DNA of 64,000 nt, from positions 124,001 through 188,000 of the forward strand of contig JAAYDJ010000007.1 in the NCBI GenBank assembly GCA_012729335.1. The letters are read 5' to 3'. Source of the stretch: Bacteroidales bacterium. Lineage in GTDB: Bacteria > Bacteroidota > Bacteroidia > Bacteroidales > Prolixibacteraceae. A program made the position numbers and the translations under genes. How positions within the stretch are numbered: the first letter of the stretch is position 1; the number at the start of each line of letters is the position of its first letter. The notes under the pieces were generated by a model that was not told the DNA's origin, made no database searches, and saw nothing but the letters and a program-made list of their open reading frames with translations. Of the stretch, positions 46,050-55,033 are shown piece by piece.

Positions 46050-47279
46050 ATGGTAGATTCCGGATATCTCACACATACCTTTTCCAACGGCATCAGGCTG
46101 ATTCACCAGCCCGACGGGTCCCAGGTGGCCCACCTGGGGGTAATCCTCAATACCGGTTCGCGCGATGAAACCGCCGCCGAGCATGGGATCGCCCACTTCA
46201 TTGAGCATTGCATCTTCAAGGGAACCCGCCGGCGTAAGGCCTATCATGTGCTTAGCCGCATGGAGGATGTGGGGGGCGAACTCAACGCCTATACGACCAA
46301 AGAGGAAACCGCCCTCTACGCCACCTTTCTTTCCGCCGATTATGCCCGGGCAGCCGACCTGCTCAGTGACATCCTGTTCAGGAGCGTTTTCCCGGAAAAG
46401 GAACTCAAAAGGGAAAAAGAGGTCATCGCCGAAGAGATCAACTCCTACAAGGATTCCCCTTCGGAACTGATTTTCGACGATTTCGATGAACTGGTGTTCG
46501 ACGGCCATCCCATCGCCAGGAATATCCTGGGGACCTTTGAAAGCGTCCGGGGATTTGGCAGGGAGGAGATCTTCCGGTTTATGGAGAACAACTACCACAC
46601 CGACCAGATGGTCATCAGCTCGGTGGGGAACATTCCCTTTAAGCGGCTGGTCCACCTGGCCGGCCGCCACTTCGGTGAAGAACCCGCCAAAACCAGGGTA
46701 CACAACAGGGTGCAGTTTTCGGGATACCAGCCCGGAGAACGGATGGTGGAAAAGGAGACCTTCCAAACCCACTGCATGATCGGTAATGTGGCTTACGACT
46801 CCAACCACCCGCGCCGGATTGTGATGATCCTTCTGAACAATCTGCTGGGCGGACAGGGAATGAACAGCCGGCTTAACCTGGCCCTCAGGGAACGGGAAGG
46901 CATGGCCTATAACATCGAATCCTCGTACAACTCTTTTTCCGACACGGGCCTCTTTACCGTCTACTTCGGAACCGATAACGACAACTATGACAAAGCCCTG
47001 GAGGTGATCTACCGGGAATTCAGGCTTCTGAGGGAGAAAAAGCTGGGAACCCTGCAGCTCTCCCGGGCCCAGCGGCAGCTGACGGGCCAGCTGGCCATTG
47101 CCGGGGAGAACCATGAGGATCTCATGCTCACCATCGGAAAGACCTATCTCTTTTATAACCAGGTTGATCCTTTTCATGTGGTCTATAAAAAGATTGAGGC
47201 CGTCACCGCCGAACAAATCCTGGAAGTGGCCAATGAGATTCTGGACCCCGCACGGATGAGCCGGCTCATTTACCGGTGA
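46050..47279 (+). CDS. M16 family zinc peptidase
   Basis: A 409-residue pitrilysin/processing-peptidase-type protease. The inverted zinc motif HxxEH is intact: His49, Glu52 and His53 in IAHFIEHCIFKGT. The third-ligand region YTTKEETALYATFL and the downstream ELKREKEVIAEEI segment are present. The second M16 homology half (about residues 200-400) contains GGQGMNSRLNLALRER, typical of the partner domain. There is no signal peptide, so it is likely cytoplasmic. The promoter element at 46020 supports this start over an earlier frame. The stop codon is embedded in a 32-bp tandem duplication. Confidence 0.92.
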   Translation: MVDSGYLTHTFSNGIRLIHQPDGSQVAHLGVILNTGSRDETAAEHGIAHFIEHCIFKGTRRRKAYHVLSRMEDVGGELNAYTTKEETALYATFLSADYARAADLLSDILFRSVFPEKELKREKEVIAEEINSYKDSPSELIFDDFDELVFDGHPIARNILGTFESVRGFGREEIFRFMENNYHTDQMVISSVGNIPFKRLVHLAGRHFGEEPAKTRVHNRVQFSGYQPGERMVEKETFQTHCMIGNVAYDSNHPRRIVMILLNNLLGGQGMNSRLNLALREREGMAYNIESSYNSFSDTGLFTVYFGTDNDNYDKALEVIYREFRLLREKKLGTLQLSRAQRQLTGQLAIAGENHEDLMLTIGKTYLFYNQVDPFHVVYKKIEAVTAEQILEVANEILDPARMSRLIYR

Positions 47280-47340
47280 GCAGGTTAATGACCGGGCACA
47301 TTTGCCGGCGAGCAGGTGTGTGAACGGCCACATTTGCCGG
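47273..47340. repeat. 32-bp tandem duplication spanning the stop codon of the M16 gene
   Basis: Two 32-bp units (47273-47304 and 47305-47336, about 80% identical) begin CCGGTGAGCAGGT and CCGGCGAGCAGGT and end in ACATTTG. A truncated third copy (CCGG) follows. The first unit contains the stop codon. Confidence 0.8.
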
Positions 47341-47487
47341 TGAGATAGATTCTGGTTCTGTCCATTTCCGATCCCTTATGACCATGACAGACAGCTCCTG
47401 TTTCCTGACTCAGGAGTCTCTTTCGCTATGGTGACCGCCATCACGCATGGCTGATATGTGCAGCTGGTAATTTATGCCCTGCCCCCT

Positions 47488-47517
47488 TTTGACGGTTTTT
47501 TGATTTGGCTATCTTTG
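47488..47517 (+). promoter_or_regulatory. Promoter of mutS
   Basis: TTTG (47488-47491), an 18-bp spacer and TATCTTTG (47510-47517). With the usual distance from the -7 element, transcription would begin at or within a base or two of the mutS ATG at 47525. Confidence 0.65.
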
Positions 47518-47524
47518 CTGAGAT

Positions 47525-50143
47525 ATGGCAGGTGAGAACAAATATGTGGAGACGCCGCTGATGCGGCAGTATTATGCCATCAAGGCCAAACACCCCGATG
47601 CAGTCCTCCTTTTCAGGGTGGGCGATTTCTATGAGACCTTCGGGGATGACGCCATCAGGGCGGCGGAAATTCTGGGCATCACCCTCACACGCCGGGCCAA
47701 CGGGGCCGCCAGCTTCGTGGAACTGGCCGGTTTTCCCTACCATGCCCTCGACACCTATCTCCCCAAACTGGTCAGGGCTGGTCAGCGGGTAGCCATTTGT
47801 GAACAACTCGAAGACCCCAAACTGACCAAGAAAATCGTCAAAAGGGGCATCACTGAACTGGTCACCCCCGGAGTTTCCATCAATGACAATATTCTCGAGA
47901 ACAAGGAGAACAACTTTCTGGCATCGGTTCATTTCGACCGGAAAACCGCCGGTGTGGCTTTCCTCGATATCTCTACCGGTGAGTTTCTGGTCGCCCAGGG
48001 CAACTTTGAATATATCGACAAGCTGCTGAGTTCTTTCCAGCCCAAGGAAGTGCTTTATCAGCGTGGCAGATCGCAGGAGTTCCATGAGATCTTCGGCACC
48101 AAATACTATACATTTAACCTCGACGACTGGGTTTATACGTCCGATGCCGCCTTTGACCGGCTCACCCGGCACTTCCAGGTGAAGGGATTAAAAGGCTTCG
48201 GCATTGACAACCTTCCCCTGGGGATCATCGCCGCCGGGGCCATCCTGCAGTATCTCGACATCACCCAGCACCGGCAGATAAGCCATATCAGCCAGCTCAG
48301 CCGTATCGAGGAAGAACATTATGTTTGGCTCGACCGCTTCACCATCCGGAACCTGGAGCTGTTCCATACCATGTACGAGGGAGCCAAATCACTTCACGTC
48401 GTGCTTGACAAAACCATTTCCCCGATGGGATCACGCCTGCTCCGCCGCTGGATTGCCCTCCCCCTGAAAGATACCGCCCGGGTGAATGAACGGCTCGATG
48501 TCGTGGACACCTTTTTAAGGGATGAAAGTCTCCGGGAGAAGATCAGGGAACATCTGCAATTGATAGGCGACCTGGAGCGACTGGTGTCGAAGGTGGCCGT
48601 GGGGCGGATCAACCCCCGTGAGGTGCAGCAAATCAAATTCGCCCTCCTGGCGCTGATTCCCATCAGGGAAGCCTGCCGGCAATCAGATAATCCGACACTC
48701 CTCCGGTTTTCGGAACAACTCAACCCCTGCGATACCATCAGGGAACGGATACAAAGGGAGATCACCGCCGACCCGCCTGTGTTGCTCAACCGCGGAAAGG
48801 TGATCGCCCCCGGGGTATCTGCAGAGCTCGACGAACTGCGCGAACTGGCCTACAGCGGTAAGGACTACCTGGCCCGCATGCAGAAAAAACTGAGCGACCA
48901 GACTGGCATCACCTCCCTGAAGATCAGTTTTAACAATGTCTTCGGGTATTATATTGAAGTGAGGAATACCCACAAGGAAAAGGTGCCCCCGGAATGGATA
49001 CGCAAGCAGACCCTGGTGGGAGCCGAACGCTATATTACCGAGGAACTTAAGGAGTATGAGGCGAAAATTCTCGGAGCCGAGGAGAAGATTCTGGAACTGG
49101 AAACCCGCCTGTTCAACGAACTGGTGACTGCCCTGGCAGATGATATCTCCCCTATACAGCTCAACGCCTCCATCCTGGGCCGCATCGACTGCCTCCTGTC
49201 CTTTGCCTCCTGCGCACAAGAATATAACTATGTCAGACCCGGTATCAACGACTCTATGGTCCTGGACATCAAAGAGGGGCGTCACCCGGTCATCGAACGG
49301 CAGCTGCCGGTAGGAGAGAGCTACATCGCCAACGATGTCCACCTCGACCAGGAAGATCAGCAGATCATGATCATCACCGGGCCCAATATGGCAGGAAAGT
49401 CAGCCCTGCTGCGACAAACCGCCCTGATCGTCCTGATGGCCCAGATGGGATGTTTCGTGCCCGCTGCCTCTGCCTCCATCGGTGTGGTCGATAAAATCTT
49501 CACACGGGTGGGGGCCTCCGACAATATTTCACTGGGAGAGTCTACTTTTATGGTCGAGATGAACGAGGCCGCCAGTATCCTCAACAATGTGTCCGACCGG
49601 AGCCTTATCCTCTTTGATGAACTGGGCCGGGGAACCTCCACCTACGACGGAATTTCCATTGCCTGGTCGATTGTGGAGTACCTCCATGAACACCCCCGGG
49701 CTCGCGCCAAAACTCTTTTCGCCACCCATTACCACGAGCTCAACGAGATGGCTGCCTCCTTTGGCCGCGTGAAGAATTACAACGTCTCCATCAGGGAACT
49801 TGGCAACAAAGTGGTTTTCCTCCGGAAGCTGGTCAAAGGGGGCAGTAACCACAGCTTCGGGATCCATGTGGCGGCTATGGCCGGCATGCCCCCCAGCGTC
49901 GTGGAACGCGCCGGCGAAATCCTCCGCCAGCTTGAGAAAAAAGAACCCCGCGAAAAACTGGCCAAACCCCTGGAAACCATTGGAACCAACCGCGAAGGCA
50001 TCCAACTCAGCTTCTTCCAGCTCGACGACCCCGTCCTCAAGCAAATCCGCGACGAAATCAAAAATCTGAACATCAACAACCTTACTCCCCTCGAAGCGCT
50101 CAATAAACTCAACGATATCAAGAAACTGACCGGACTGAAGTAG
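47525..50143 (+). CDS. mutS: DNA mismatch repair protein MutS
   Basis: MutS binds mismatches and small loops and starts mismatch repair with MutL. The 872-residue protein has all domains. The N-terminal mismatch-binding domain carries [12 protein letters not shown] (Phe-x-Glu motif, about residues 33-39); connector, core lever and clamp follow. The ATPase has Walker A GPNMAGKS (about 620-627), Walker [17 protein letters not shown] and the switch segment FATHYHEL. A helix-turn-helix dimerisation end follows. Length and start ([19 protein letters not shown]) agree with other Bacteroidota. The promoter lies immediately upstream with almost no leader. No mutL is in this window. Confidence 0.98.
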   Translation: MAGENKYVETPLMRQYYAIKAKHPDAVLLFRVGDFYETFGDDAIRAAEILGITLTRRANGAASFVELAGFPYHALDTYLPKLVRAGQRVAICEQLEDPKLTKKIVKRGITELVTPGVSINDNILENKENNFLASVHFDRKTAGVAFLDISTGEFLVAQGNFEYIDKLLSSFQPKEVLYQRGRSQEFHEIFGTKYYTFNLDDWVYTSDAAFDRLTRHFQVKGLKGFGIDNLPLGIIAAGAILQYLDITQHRQISHISQLSRIEEEHYVWLDRFTIRNLELFHTMYEGAKSLHVVLDKTISPMGSRLLRRWIALPLKDTARVNERLDVVDTFLRDESLREKIREHLQLIGDLERLVSKVAVGRINPREVQQIKFALLALIPIREACRQSDNPTLLRFSEQLNPCDTIRERIQREITADPPVLLNRGKVIAPGVSAELDELRELAYSGKDYLARMQKKLSDQTGITSLKISFNNVFGYYIEVRNTHKEKVPPEWIRKQTLVGAERYITEELKEYEAKILGAEEKILELETRLFNELVTALADDISPIQLNASILGRIDCLLSFASCAQEYNYVRPGINDSMVLDIKEGRHPVIERQLPVGESYIANDVHLDQEDQQIMIITGPNMAGKSALLRQTALIVLMAQMGCFVPAASASIGVVDKIFTRVGASDNISLGESTFMVEMNEAASILNNVSDRSLILFDELGRGTSTYDGISIAWSIVEYLHEHPRARAKTLFATHYHELNEMAASFGRVKNYNVSIRELGNKVVFLRKLVKGGSNHSFGIHVAAMAGMPPSVVERAGEILRQLEKKEPREKLAKPLETIGTNREGIQLSFFQLDDPVLKQIRDEIKNLNINNLTPLEALNKLNDIKKLTGLK

Positions 50144-50157
50144 CTTCCCTCCCCGGA

Positions 50158-50255
50158 TTTTCGATCCCTCTCCTTCCACTTCCACTTCCACTTCCTCTCC
50201 TTCCACTTCCTTTCCTTCCACTTCTTTCCATCCATCTTTCTTTCGTCCATCTTCC
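50158..50255. repeat. Homopyrimidine hexamer-rich tract downstream of mutS
   Basis: A strand-asymmetric tract built from TTCCAC, CTTCCA and TTCCTC units, almost free of G on the plus strand. It gives lysine- and glutamate-rich frames on the minus strand that are not genes. Confidence 0.75.
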
Positions 50256-50367
50256 TGGATCTATGCTTCATGTGGTTTGCATATTCCCTGCTTCCCCCGG
50301 ATTCTACCTGGTGTTTGGTCAGGCCAGGGTGTGACCCCTATTGTTAAATGGAAATTTTTCCGGATTG

Positions 50368-50398
50368 TTTGGTAGGAAATAAAAATGGTTTATATTTG
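50368..50398 (+). promoter_or_regulatory. Promoter of the tRNA-Gly / tRNA-Leu unit
   Basis: TTTG (50368-50371), a 19-bp spacer and TATATTTG (50391-50398). This is one of the best consensus matches in the window, 51 bp before tRNA-Gly. Confidence 0.8.
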
Positions 50399-50449
50399 CA
50401 TCGCAAAACAAAAACGTTCTTTTTTCACCGGTAATTACCGGATATCACC

Positions 50450-50524
<75 letters not shown>

Positions 50525-50529
50525 CTGTT

Positions 50530-50560
50530 AAGCGTAAAATCCGGATTTTACGCTTTCTTT
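50530..50560 (+). terminator. Perfect palindromic hairpin between tRNA-Gly and tRNA-Leu
   Basis: AAGCGTAAAATCC is followed directly by its exact reverse complement GGATTTTACGCTT and a short T-rich tail. It probably acts as a terminator or a processing signal that lowers readthrough into tRNA-Leu. Confidence 0.65.
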
Positions 50561-50589
50561 GTTTCAGGGATGTGCGTAATCGCAGCGCC

Positions 50590-50673
50590 GCCCGGATGGT
50601 GGAATGGTAGACACGAAGGACTTAAAATCCTTTGGCCATAACGGCTGTGGGGGTTCAAGTCCCCCTCCGGGTA
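50590..50673 (+). tRNA. tRNA-Leu (anticodon TAA)
   Basis: A type II tRNA of 84 nt with a long variable arm (TGGCCATAACGGCTG region). The anticodon arm GGACTTAAAATCC gives TAA. The acceptor GCCCGGA pairs with TCCGGGT (terminal G-U), discriminator A. CCA is not encoded. Confidence 0.93.
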
Positions 50674-50680
50674 CCTGTAC

Positions 50681-50715
50681 ACGCCTGATTATATACTAAT
50701 CAGGCGTTTGTATTT
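50681..50715 (+). terminator. Terminator after tRNA-Leu
   Basis: A perfect 11-bp stem ACGCCTGATTA / TAATCAGGCGT with a TATAC loop and a T-rich tail. Confidence 0.85.
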
Positions 50716-50887
50716 GTAAGCGGTATCCCGATGTTCCCTACATCTCTTAACACACAGAATACGAATTACCTGGATCCTTCACTTCTTTTTTCTTTTCTGC
50801 GTCACTTTCTGCAATAATCCCATCGCGAATTTTTATTCTCCTGGATTCTTTTTTTGGGGTGAGACATTTCAGTTTGATTTCATTGAT

Positions 50888-50914
50888 TATCTTTGTTTCG
50901 TATTTTTACGAAAC
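50888..50914 (+). promoter_or_regulatory. ars promoter -7 element with overlapping ArsR operator
   Basis: TATCTTTG (50888-50895) is overlapped at its last base by the perfect palindrome GTTTCGTA-TTTT-TACGAAAC (50895-50914). It ends six bases before the arsR start. A repressor bound here would block promoter escape, giving negative autoregulation. The ArsR identity of the binder is inferred from position. Confidence 0.75.
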
Positions 50915-50920
50915 ATCAGG

Positions 50921-51232
50921 ATGAAGAATCCAAAGAAGAAATATTTCTCTGATGATCAGGAAAGACTTGCGGGCTATGCCAAAGCCATGTCGCACCCTGT
51001 CAGGGTCTTCATCCTTGATTTTCTGGTCAGCAACATGGATAAGTGCTGTTACAGCGGCGATATGGCAGAAGAACTTCCCATCGCCCGTTCAACCCTTTCC
51101 GAGCATCTCAGGGTGTTGAAAAATGCAGGTTTGATCCAGGGCGAGATCAACCCTCCCTTCATTAAATACTGTATCAACCGGGAAAACTGGGAAGAGGCCA
51201 AAGCACTGTTTATGGCGTTTTTTAAACGGTAA
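50921..51232 (+). CDS. arsR: ArsR family metalloregulatory repressor
   Basis: A 103-residue winged-helix protein of the ArsR/SmtB family. It has the family's N-terminal ALSHPVR-like segment (AMSHPVRVFILDFL), and a recognition helix in the segment LPIARSTLSEHLRVLKNAGL, followed by the wing (GEINPPFIKYCIN). A vicinal cysteine pair (DKCCYSGDM, about residues 41-48) could bind arsenite as in other ArsR subtypes; this is inference. It heads the arsenic operon, with matching palindromes before it (50895) and after it (51249). Release of these operators by arsenical binding would induce the downstream genes. Confidence 0.9.
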   Translation: MKNPKKKYFSDDQERLAGYAKAMSHPVRVFILDFLVSNMDKCCYSGDMAEELPIARSTLSEHLRVLKNAGLIQGEINPPFIKYCINRENWEEAKALFMAFFKR

Positions 51233-51248
51233 AAAATTTTAAACAGAT

Positions 51249-51268
51249 ATTTCGAAAATATACGAAAT
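51249..51268 (+). promoter_or_regulatory. Second ArsR-type operator, upstream of the ArsE-like gene
   Basis: ATTTCG-N8-CGAAAT has the same 20-bp length and the same TTTCG/CGAAA arm positions as the palindrome before arsR. It lies in the arsR-arsE gap and could tune expression of the distal genes. Confidence 0.65.
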
Positions 51269-51311
51269 AATAGAGAAGATTTAAATAGTTGCAAATTATA
51301 AATTTAACACC

Positions 51312-51551
51312 ATGGAAATCAAAATTCTTGGGACGGGATGTCCCAAATGCAAGACGCTGGAAAAGAGCACCCGCGACGCGGTGGCCGAGCTGGGCATCGA
51401 CGCCGACATCTCGAAGGTTGAAGACATCATGAAAATCATGACCTTTGGGATCCTGCACACCCCCGGATTGGTCATCAACGGAAAGGTTGTGTTGAGCGGA
51501 AGAGTTCCCTCACAGGCCGAAATCAGGGAAATCCTACAGAAAAACCTGTGA
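51312..51551 (+). CDS. Thioredoxin-fold protein, ArsE-like
   Basis: A 79-residue small thioredoxin-like protein of the redox-active disulfide protein 2 (TM0996/MTH895) type. The active-site motif is GTGCPKCKTLE (Cys10 and Cys13), with a cis-Pro in LHTPGLVING. In arsenic operons such proteins (ArsE) act with ArsF in reducing nitroaryl arsenicals, as described for Shewanella arsEFG. It is placed before the ArsF- and ArsG-like genes here. The role is inferred from gene order; the fold is clear. Confidence 0.82.
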   Translation: MEIKILGTGCPKCKTLEKSTRDAVAELGIDADISKVEDIMKIMTFGILHTPGLVINGKVVLSGRVPSQAEIREILQKNL

Positions 51552-51666
51552 AAAAGGGTAAGTTCCAGAAATGAACAATGGTGGGATACACCATCGGCAA
51601 AAATTTACCTCAAGGTTATGACCACTGCTTTAATCTGCAAATCATTAAATAACAAAAAATAAAAAA

Positions 51667-52077
51667 ATGAAAACATTCAGATTATTAGTTGTTTTTGTTC
51701 TCCTGGTCCCGTTTTATTCTGTAACGGCACAAACCGGTTCAAACACGGCTTCCGGCCCAAAGGTAGAAGCTTACTATTTTCACAACACCACCCGTTGTAT
51801 GACCTGCCGTACGGTGGAAGAACGCGCCAAAGAAAACCTTCAGGATCTCTATCCTGAAATGTGGAAAAACGGGACTCTGACTTTCAAGGCTGCTGACCTG
51901 AATGGAAAGGAAGGGGAGAAGCTGGCTAAAAAACTGGGGGTTTCAGGTCAGACCCTTTTACTGACCAACGGAAAAAAGAAGATCAACCTCACCAACGAAG
52001 CTTTTCTATATGCCGTGACCAATCCGGAAAAATATAAAAAGGTTATCCAGGAGAAGGTGGATGAATTGCTGAAATAG
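51667..52077 (+). CDS. arsF: ArsF-like nitroreductase subunit family protein
   Basis: A 136-residue exported protein with a signal peptide (residues 1-21, ending in VTAQ). A thioredoxin-like domain carries HNTTRCMTCRTVEER, whose CxxC probably is redox-active, and a KKLGVSGQTLLLTNGKK segment. It matches the family annotated as nitrophenyl compound nitroreductase subunit ArsF. It lies 115 bp after the ArsE-like gene and 88 bp before the ArsG-like permease, reproducing the arsEFG order. It probably works in the periplasm; the reaction is inferred from the characterised Shewanella system. Confidence 0.75.
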   Translation: MKTFRLLVVFVLLVPFYSVTAQTGSNTASGPKVEAYYFHNTTRCMTCRTVEERAKENLQDLYPEMWKNGTLTFKAADLNGKEGEKLAKKLGVSGQTLLLTNGKKKINLTNEAFLYAVTNPEKYKKVIQEKVDELLK

Positions 52078-52165
52078 CATACTGATTTGCGTTGTCCCTT
52101 TTGCGGTCAACCCGAGATGAGGCCAATGAATCAGTAGCATTTTGTAAATAGGCAATATACTTATT

Positions 52166-52864
52166 ATGGAGTTTTTAACCGGACTACTTGAGAGCAGTTC
52201 ACTGCCCTGGGTAACTGCGCTGGTTTTGGGTTTGATGACGGCCATCAGCCCGTGCCCGCTCGCGACCAACATCACTGCTGTAGGGTATATCAGCAAGGAT
52301 ATCGAGAACCGCAACCGGGTGTTCCTCAACGGGGTAATGTACACCCTGGGCAGGGCCATCAGCTACACGGCCATCGCCCTGATCATATTCTTCGGAGTCG
52401 ACCAGTTCAAATTTTCAGGTGCTTTCCAGAAATATGGAGAGTTGATCATTGGTCCTCTGCTGCTGCTCATCGGTTTGTTTATGCTCGATGTGATCAGAAT
52501 TAAATTTCCGGGTCTCAGCGCTCTGACTTCCAAAATGCAGGAAAAGAAGCAGTGGGGGGTTCTGGATGCCGTTTTGCTGGGTATCCTCTTTGCCCTCGCC
52601 TTTTGCCCCTACAGTGGAGTGCTTTACTTCGGAATGCTCATTCCGCTGACGGTTTCCAGTGCATCGGGATTGTACCTGCCCCTCATCTTTGCCATTGCCA
52701 CGGCCCTTCCTGTCATCGTTTTTGCATGGATTCTGGCCTACACCGTTTCGGGAATCGGCTCGGTCTACAACAAGGTGAGAACCTTTGAAGTCTGGTTTCG
52801 CCGGATCGTAGCCATCCTCTTTATCGGAGTGGGGATTTATTACATGATCAAGGTGTTTTTCTAG
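52166..52864 (+). CDS. arsG: ArsG-like efflux permease (DsbD/CcdA-like membrane protein)
   Basis: A 232-residue inner-membrane protein with six or seven predicted helices and two half-site cysteines, in ISPCPLATNI (helix 1) and AFCPYSGVLYF. This is the pattern of the DsbD/CcdA-like ArsG family, described as an efflux permease for aromatic arsenicals. Its position after ArsE- and ArsF-like genes is diagnostic. Alternatively it could be a thiol-reductant carrier serving the CxxC protein ArsF; the two cysteines keep that possible. Confidence 0.78.
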   Translation: MEFLTGLLESSSLPWVTALVLGLMTAISPCPLATNITAVGYISKDIENRNRVFLNGVMYTLGRAISYTAIALIIFFGVDQFKFSGAFQKYGELIIGPLLLLIGLFMLDVIRIKFPGLSALTSKMQEKKQWGVLDAVLLGILFALAFCPYSGVLYFGMLIPLTVSSASGLYLPLIFAIATALPVIVFAWILAYTVSGIGSVYNKVRTFEVWFRRIVAILFIGVGIYYMIKVFF

Positions 52865-53050
52865 ATTCAACAGTGGAAGGAAGCCTTATCTCATCTTACC
52901 TGTGTATGTAACTATTTCGCCAGGGTGAGCTGTGTGGTATGTTTGGATAATTGTGAACAACTCATAATACATCATAGATGAAGAATATTGAATGATCAAT
53001 GATCATGTTCAATAATCAGTTTCAGTCACAGATTTGCAGATAGTTAGAAT

Positions 53051-54391
53051 ATGGAAAACAAGAAAGAACTTAAGATACTGGTCTGGATCATTGTGGTGTT
53101 CGCGGTGGCTTTTTTTCTGCCCATCGAAAGTGCCCGTTTCAACACCGCCATTGCAGCCACCTTTGATCTGGTGAAGTGGTATGCCCGTGAGCATGTGGTA
53201 CTTTGCCTGTTGCCGGCCTTTTTCATTGCCGGCGTGATCTCCATTTTTGTCAGCCAGGGTGCCGTACTGAAATATTTCGGGGCCAATGCCAAAAAATGGC
53301 TGGCCTATACGGTGGCTTCCGTATCAGGAACTATCCTGGCGGTCTGCTCCTGCACCATCCTGCCGCTTTTCTCCAGTATCCACAAGCGGGGTGCAGGTTT
53401 GGGGCCTGCCATAGCTTTCCTCTATTCCGGACCGGCCATCAATATTCTGGCCATCATTCTGACCGCCCGCATCCTGGGTTTTGAGATGGGAGTGGCCCGG
53501 ACCATCGGAGCGGTGGTGTTTGCCATTGTCATTGGCTCTATCATGTCAATCATCTACCGGAAAGAGGAGAAAGCCAAAAAAGAGGAGCAGATGAATTTCG
53601 AAGCCCCCCCTGAAAAGCGACCAATGTGGCAGACCTCCCTTCACTTTTTCACGCTGGTGCTGATCCTGGTTTTTGCCAACTGGGGAGCTCCCTCTTCGGG
53701 AGAGACCACCGGCGCCTGGCATTTTATCTGGGCCCACAAATGGTATATTACCGCATTCTTCGGACTGGTCCTGGGATACTCCCTGATTTACATCCTGAAA
53801 ATCAAATGGCAGTGGGTGTTAGGAGCTGTTTTGGCTACGGCACTCTCTGCGGTGCTGGCCTTTTCCCTGATCGAAAATGGCAAGCTGGCTCCGCTAGTGC
53901 CCATGCTGGTGGCCATTGCGGCACTGGCCCTCATCACCCTGCGTGACCAGAACGAACCCGAAAATAGAGAATGGACCCTGTCGGCCTGGGATTTTGCCAA
54001 GCAGATCATGCCTCTGCTGGCCATCGGGGTGGTGGTGGCCGGCTTCCTGCTGGGATCGACACATGATGGGATCTCCATTCCGGGTGTCATCCCTAATGAA
54101 TGGATCTCAGCCCTGGTCGGAGGCAATTCCGTGTTTTCCAACCTGTTTGCTTCAGTGATCGGCGCTTTTATGTATTTTGCCACCCTGACAGAAGTCCCCA
54201 TCCTTCAGGGACTCATGGCTTCAGGTATGGGAAAAGGCCCGGCCCTGGCCCTGCTGCTGGCCGGCCCCTCCCTCTCCCTGCCCAACATGCTGGTGATCCG
54301 CGGTATCATCGGCACCCAAAAAACCGCGGTTTATGTGGTGCTGGTGATCATTATGGCCACCATTTCAGGATTGATTTTCGGGGCAATGTGA
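53051..54391 (+). CDS. arsP: ArsP-type permease (predicted permease family, PF03773-like)
   Basis: A 446-residue membrane protein with about ten helices. The family hallmark in the third to fourth helix is intact: AVCSCTILPLFSSIHKRGAG, then GPAIAFLYSGPAINI. A second copy of the half-signature, TLTEVPILQGLMASGMGKGP and ALALLLAGPSLSLPNM, lies near the C-terminus. ArsP permeases export trivalent organoarsenicals such as methylarsenite and reduced roxarsone. That fits with the ArsEFG-like genes upstream. A cytoplasmic loop (about residues 175-200, rich in Lys and Glu) separates the halves. Substrate is inferred from family and context. Confidence 0.83.
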   Translation: MENKKELKILVWIIVVFAVAFFLPIESARFNTAIAATFDLVKWYAREHVVLCLLPAFFIAGVISIFVSQGAVLKYFGANAKKWLAYTVASVSGTILAVCSCTILPLFSSIHKRGAGLGPAIAFLYSGPAINILAIILTARILGFEMGVARTIGAVVFAIVIGSIMSIIYRKEEKAKKEEQMNFEAPPEKRPMWQTSLHFFTLVLILVFANWGAPSSGETTGAWHFIWAHKWYITAFFGLVLGYSLIYILKIKWQWVLGAVLATALSAVLAFSLIENGKLAPLVPMLVAIAALALITLRDQNEPENREWTLSAWDFAKQIMPLLAIGVVVAGFLLGSTHDGISIPGVIPNEWISALVGGNSVFSNLFASVIGAFMYFATLTEVPILQGLMASGMGKGPALALLLAGPSLSLPNMLVIRGIIGTQKTAVYVVLVIIMATISGLIFGAM

Positions 54392-54449
54392 TGCTAATGT
54401 CAAGAGTATTGCTATTTCAGAAAAGTAGACAAAACTGAAAATAGATACA

Positions 54450-54878
54450 ATGAAGATCCTTATTTTATGCACCGGCAACAGTTGCCGCAGCCAGATGGCC
54501 CACGGCTTTCTGCAGTCTTTTGATCCCCGGCTGGAAGTCTTCTCGGCAGGTACCGAAGCCTCCGGAAAACTGAATCCCAAGGCCGTGGAGGTCATGAAGG
54601 AGGCCGGGGTGGATATCAGCCACCATACCTCTGACCAGGTGGATCAGTACCTGGGGAAGGAATGGGATTACGTGATCACAGTATGCGGCGGAGCGAATGA
54701 AAACTGCCCTGTATTTATAGGCAAAGTCAAACACCGCCTCCATATGGGCTACGATGATCCTTCCCACGCCACAGGAACTCCCGAATTCATTCAAAGTGAA
54801 TATTACCGGGTCAGGGATGAAATCAGGGAAGGATTCTGGAGACTCTACCTGGAAAGACTTAAAGCAGAACTTAATTGA
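54450..54878 (+). CDS. arsC: Arsenate reductase, low-molecular-weight phosphatase type
   Basis: A 142-residue thioredoxin-linked ArsC. It has the LMW-PTP P-loop LCTGNSCRSQMA (Cys and Arg of CxxxxxR), the redox cysteine segment DYVITVCGGANENCP with the second and third catalytic cysteines, and an Asp in GYDDPSHATG as general acid. It reduces arsenate to arsenite using thioredoxin. It ends the intact part of the ars operon and overlaps the start of the ArsM relic by one base (ATGA-type). Confidence 0.93.
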   Translation: MKILILCTGNSCRSQMAHGFLQSFDPRLEVFSAGTEASGKLNPKAVEVMKEAGVDISHHTSDQVDQYLGKEWDYVITVCGGANENCPVFIGKVKHRLHMGYDDPSHATGTPEFIQSEYYRVRDEIREGFWRLYLERLKAELN

Positions 54879-55033
54879 TGAATGCCGGACTGAAAAATGT
54901 GACCATCCAGAAATCGAGGCAGGACCTGCTTCCCGATGATCTCCTGCTTGATTACATCACTCCGGAACAACTGAGAACTTTCAAACAGTCGGGATTCGGC
55001 ATCTTCAGTATTACGGTTTATGCCATGAAGTAA
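54878..55033 (+). pseudogene. C-terminal relic of arsenite methyltransferase (ArsM-like), 51 codons
   Basis: An ATG overlapping the arsC stop opens a 51-residue frame, MNAGLKNVTIQKSRQDLLPD and onward, with LLLDYITPEQLRTFKQSGFG and then IFSITVYAMK. This matches only the C-terminal end of ArsM-type arsenite S-adenosylmethyltransferases (pattern Y-ITPEEL-FK-SG-GI-SITVY), and the methyltransferase core is missing. It is most likely a deletion remnant fused to the end of arsC. Translational coupling means it may still be made as a small peptide. Similarity was judged by eye. Confidence 0.6.

Larger units (their letters stand above)
50144..50449. other. Gap between mutS and tRNA-Gly
   Basis: The 306-bp gap holds the pyrimidine tract and the tRNA-Gly promoter. 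No gene or classical terminator is seen; the tract may reflect transcript-end slippage sequence. Confidence 0.5.

Noticed and set aside
50144-50280. Lys/Glu-rich minus-strand frames after mutS
   Set aside because: They are produced by the homopyrimidine hexamer tract and are low complexity.
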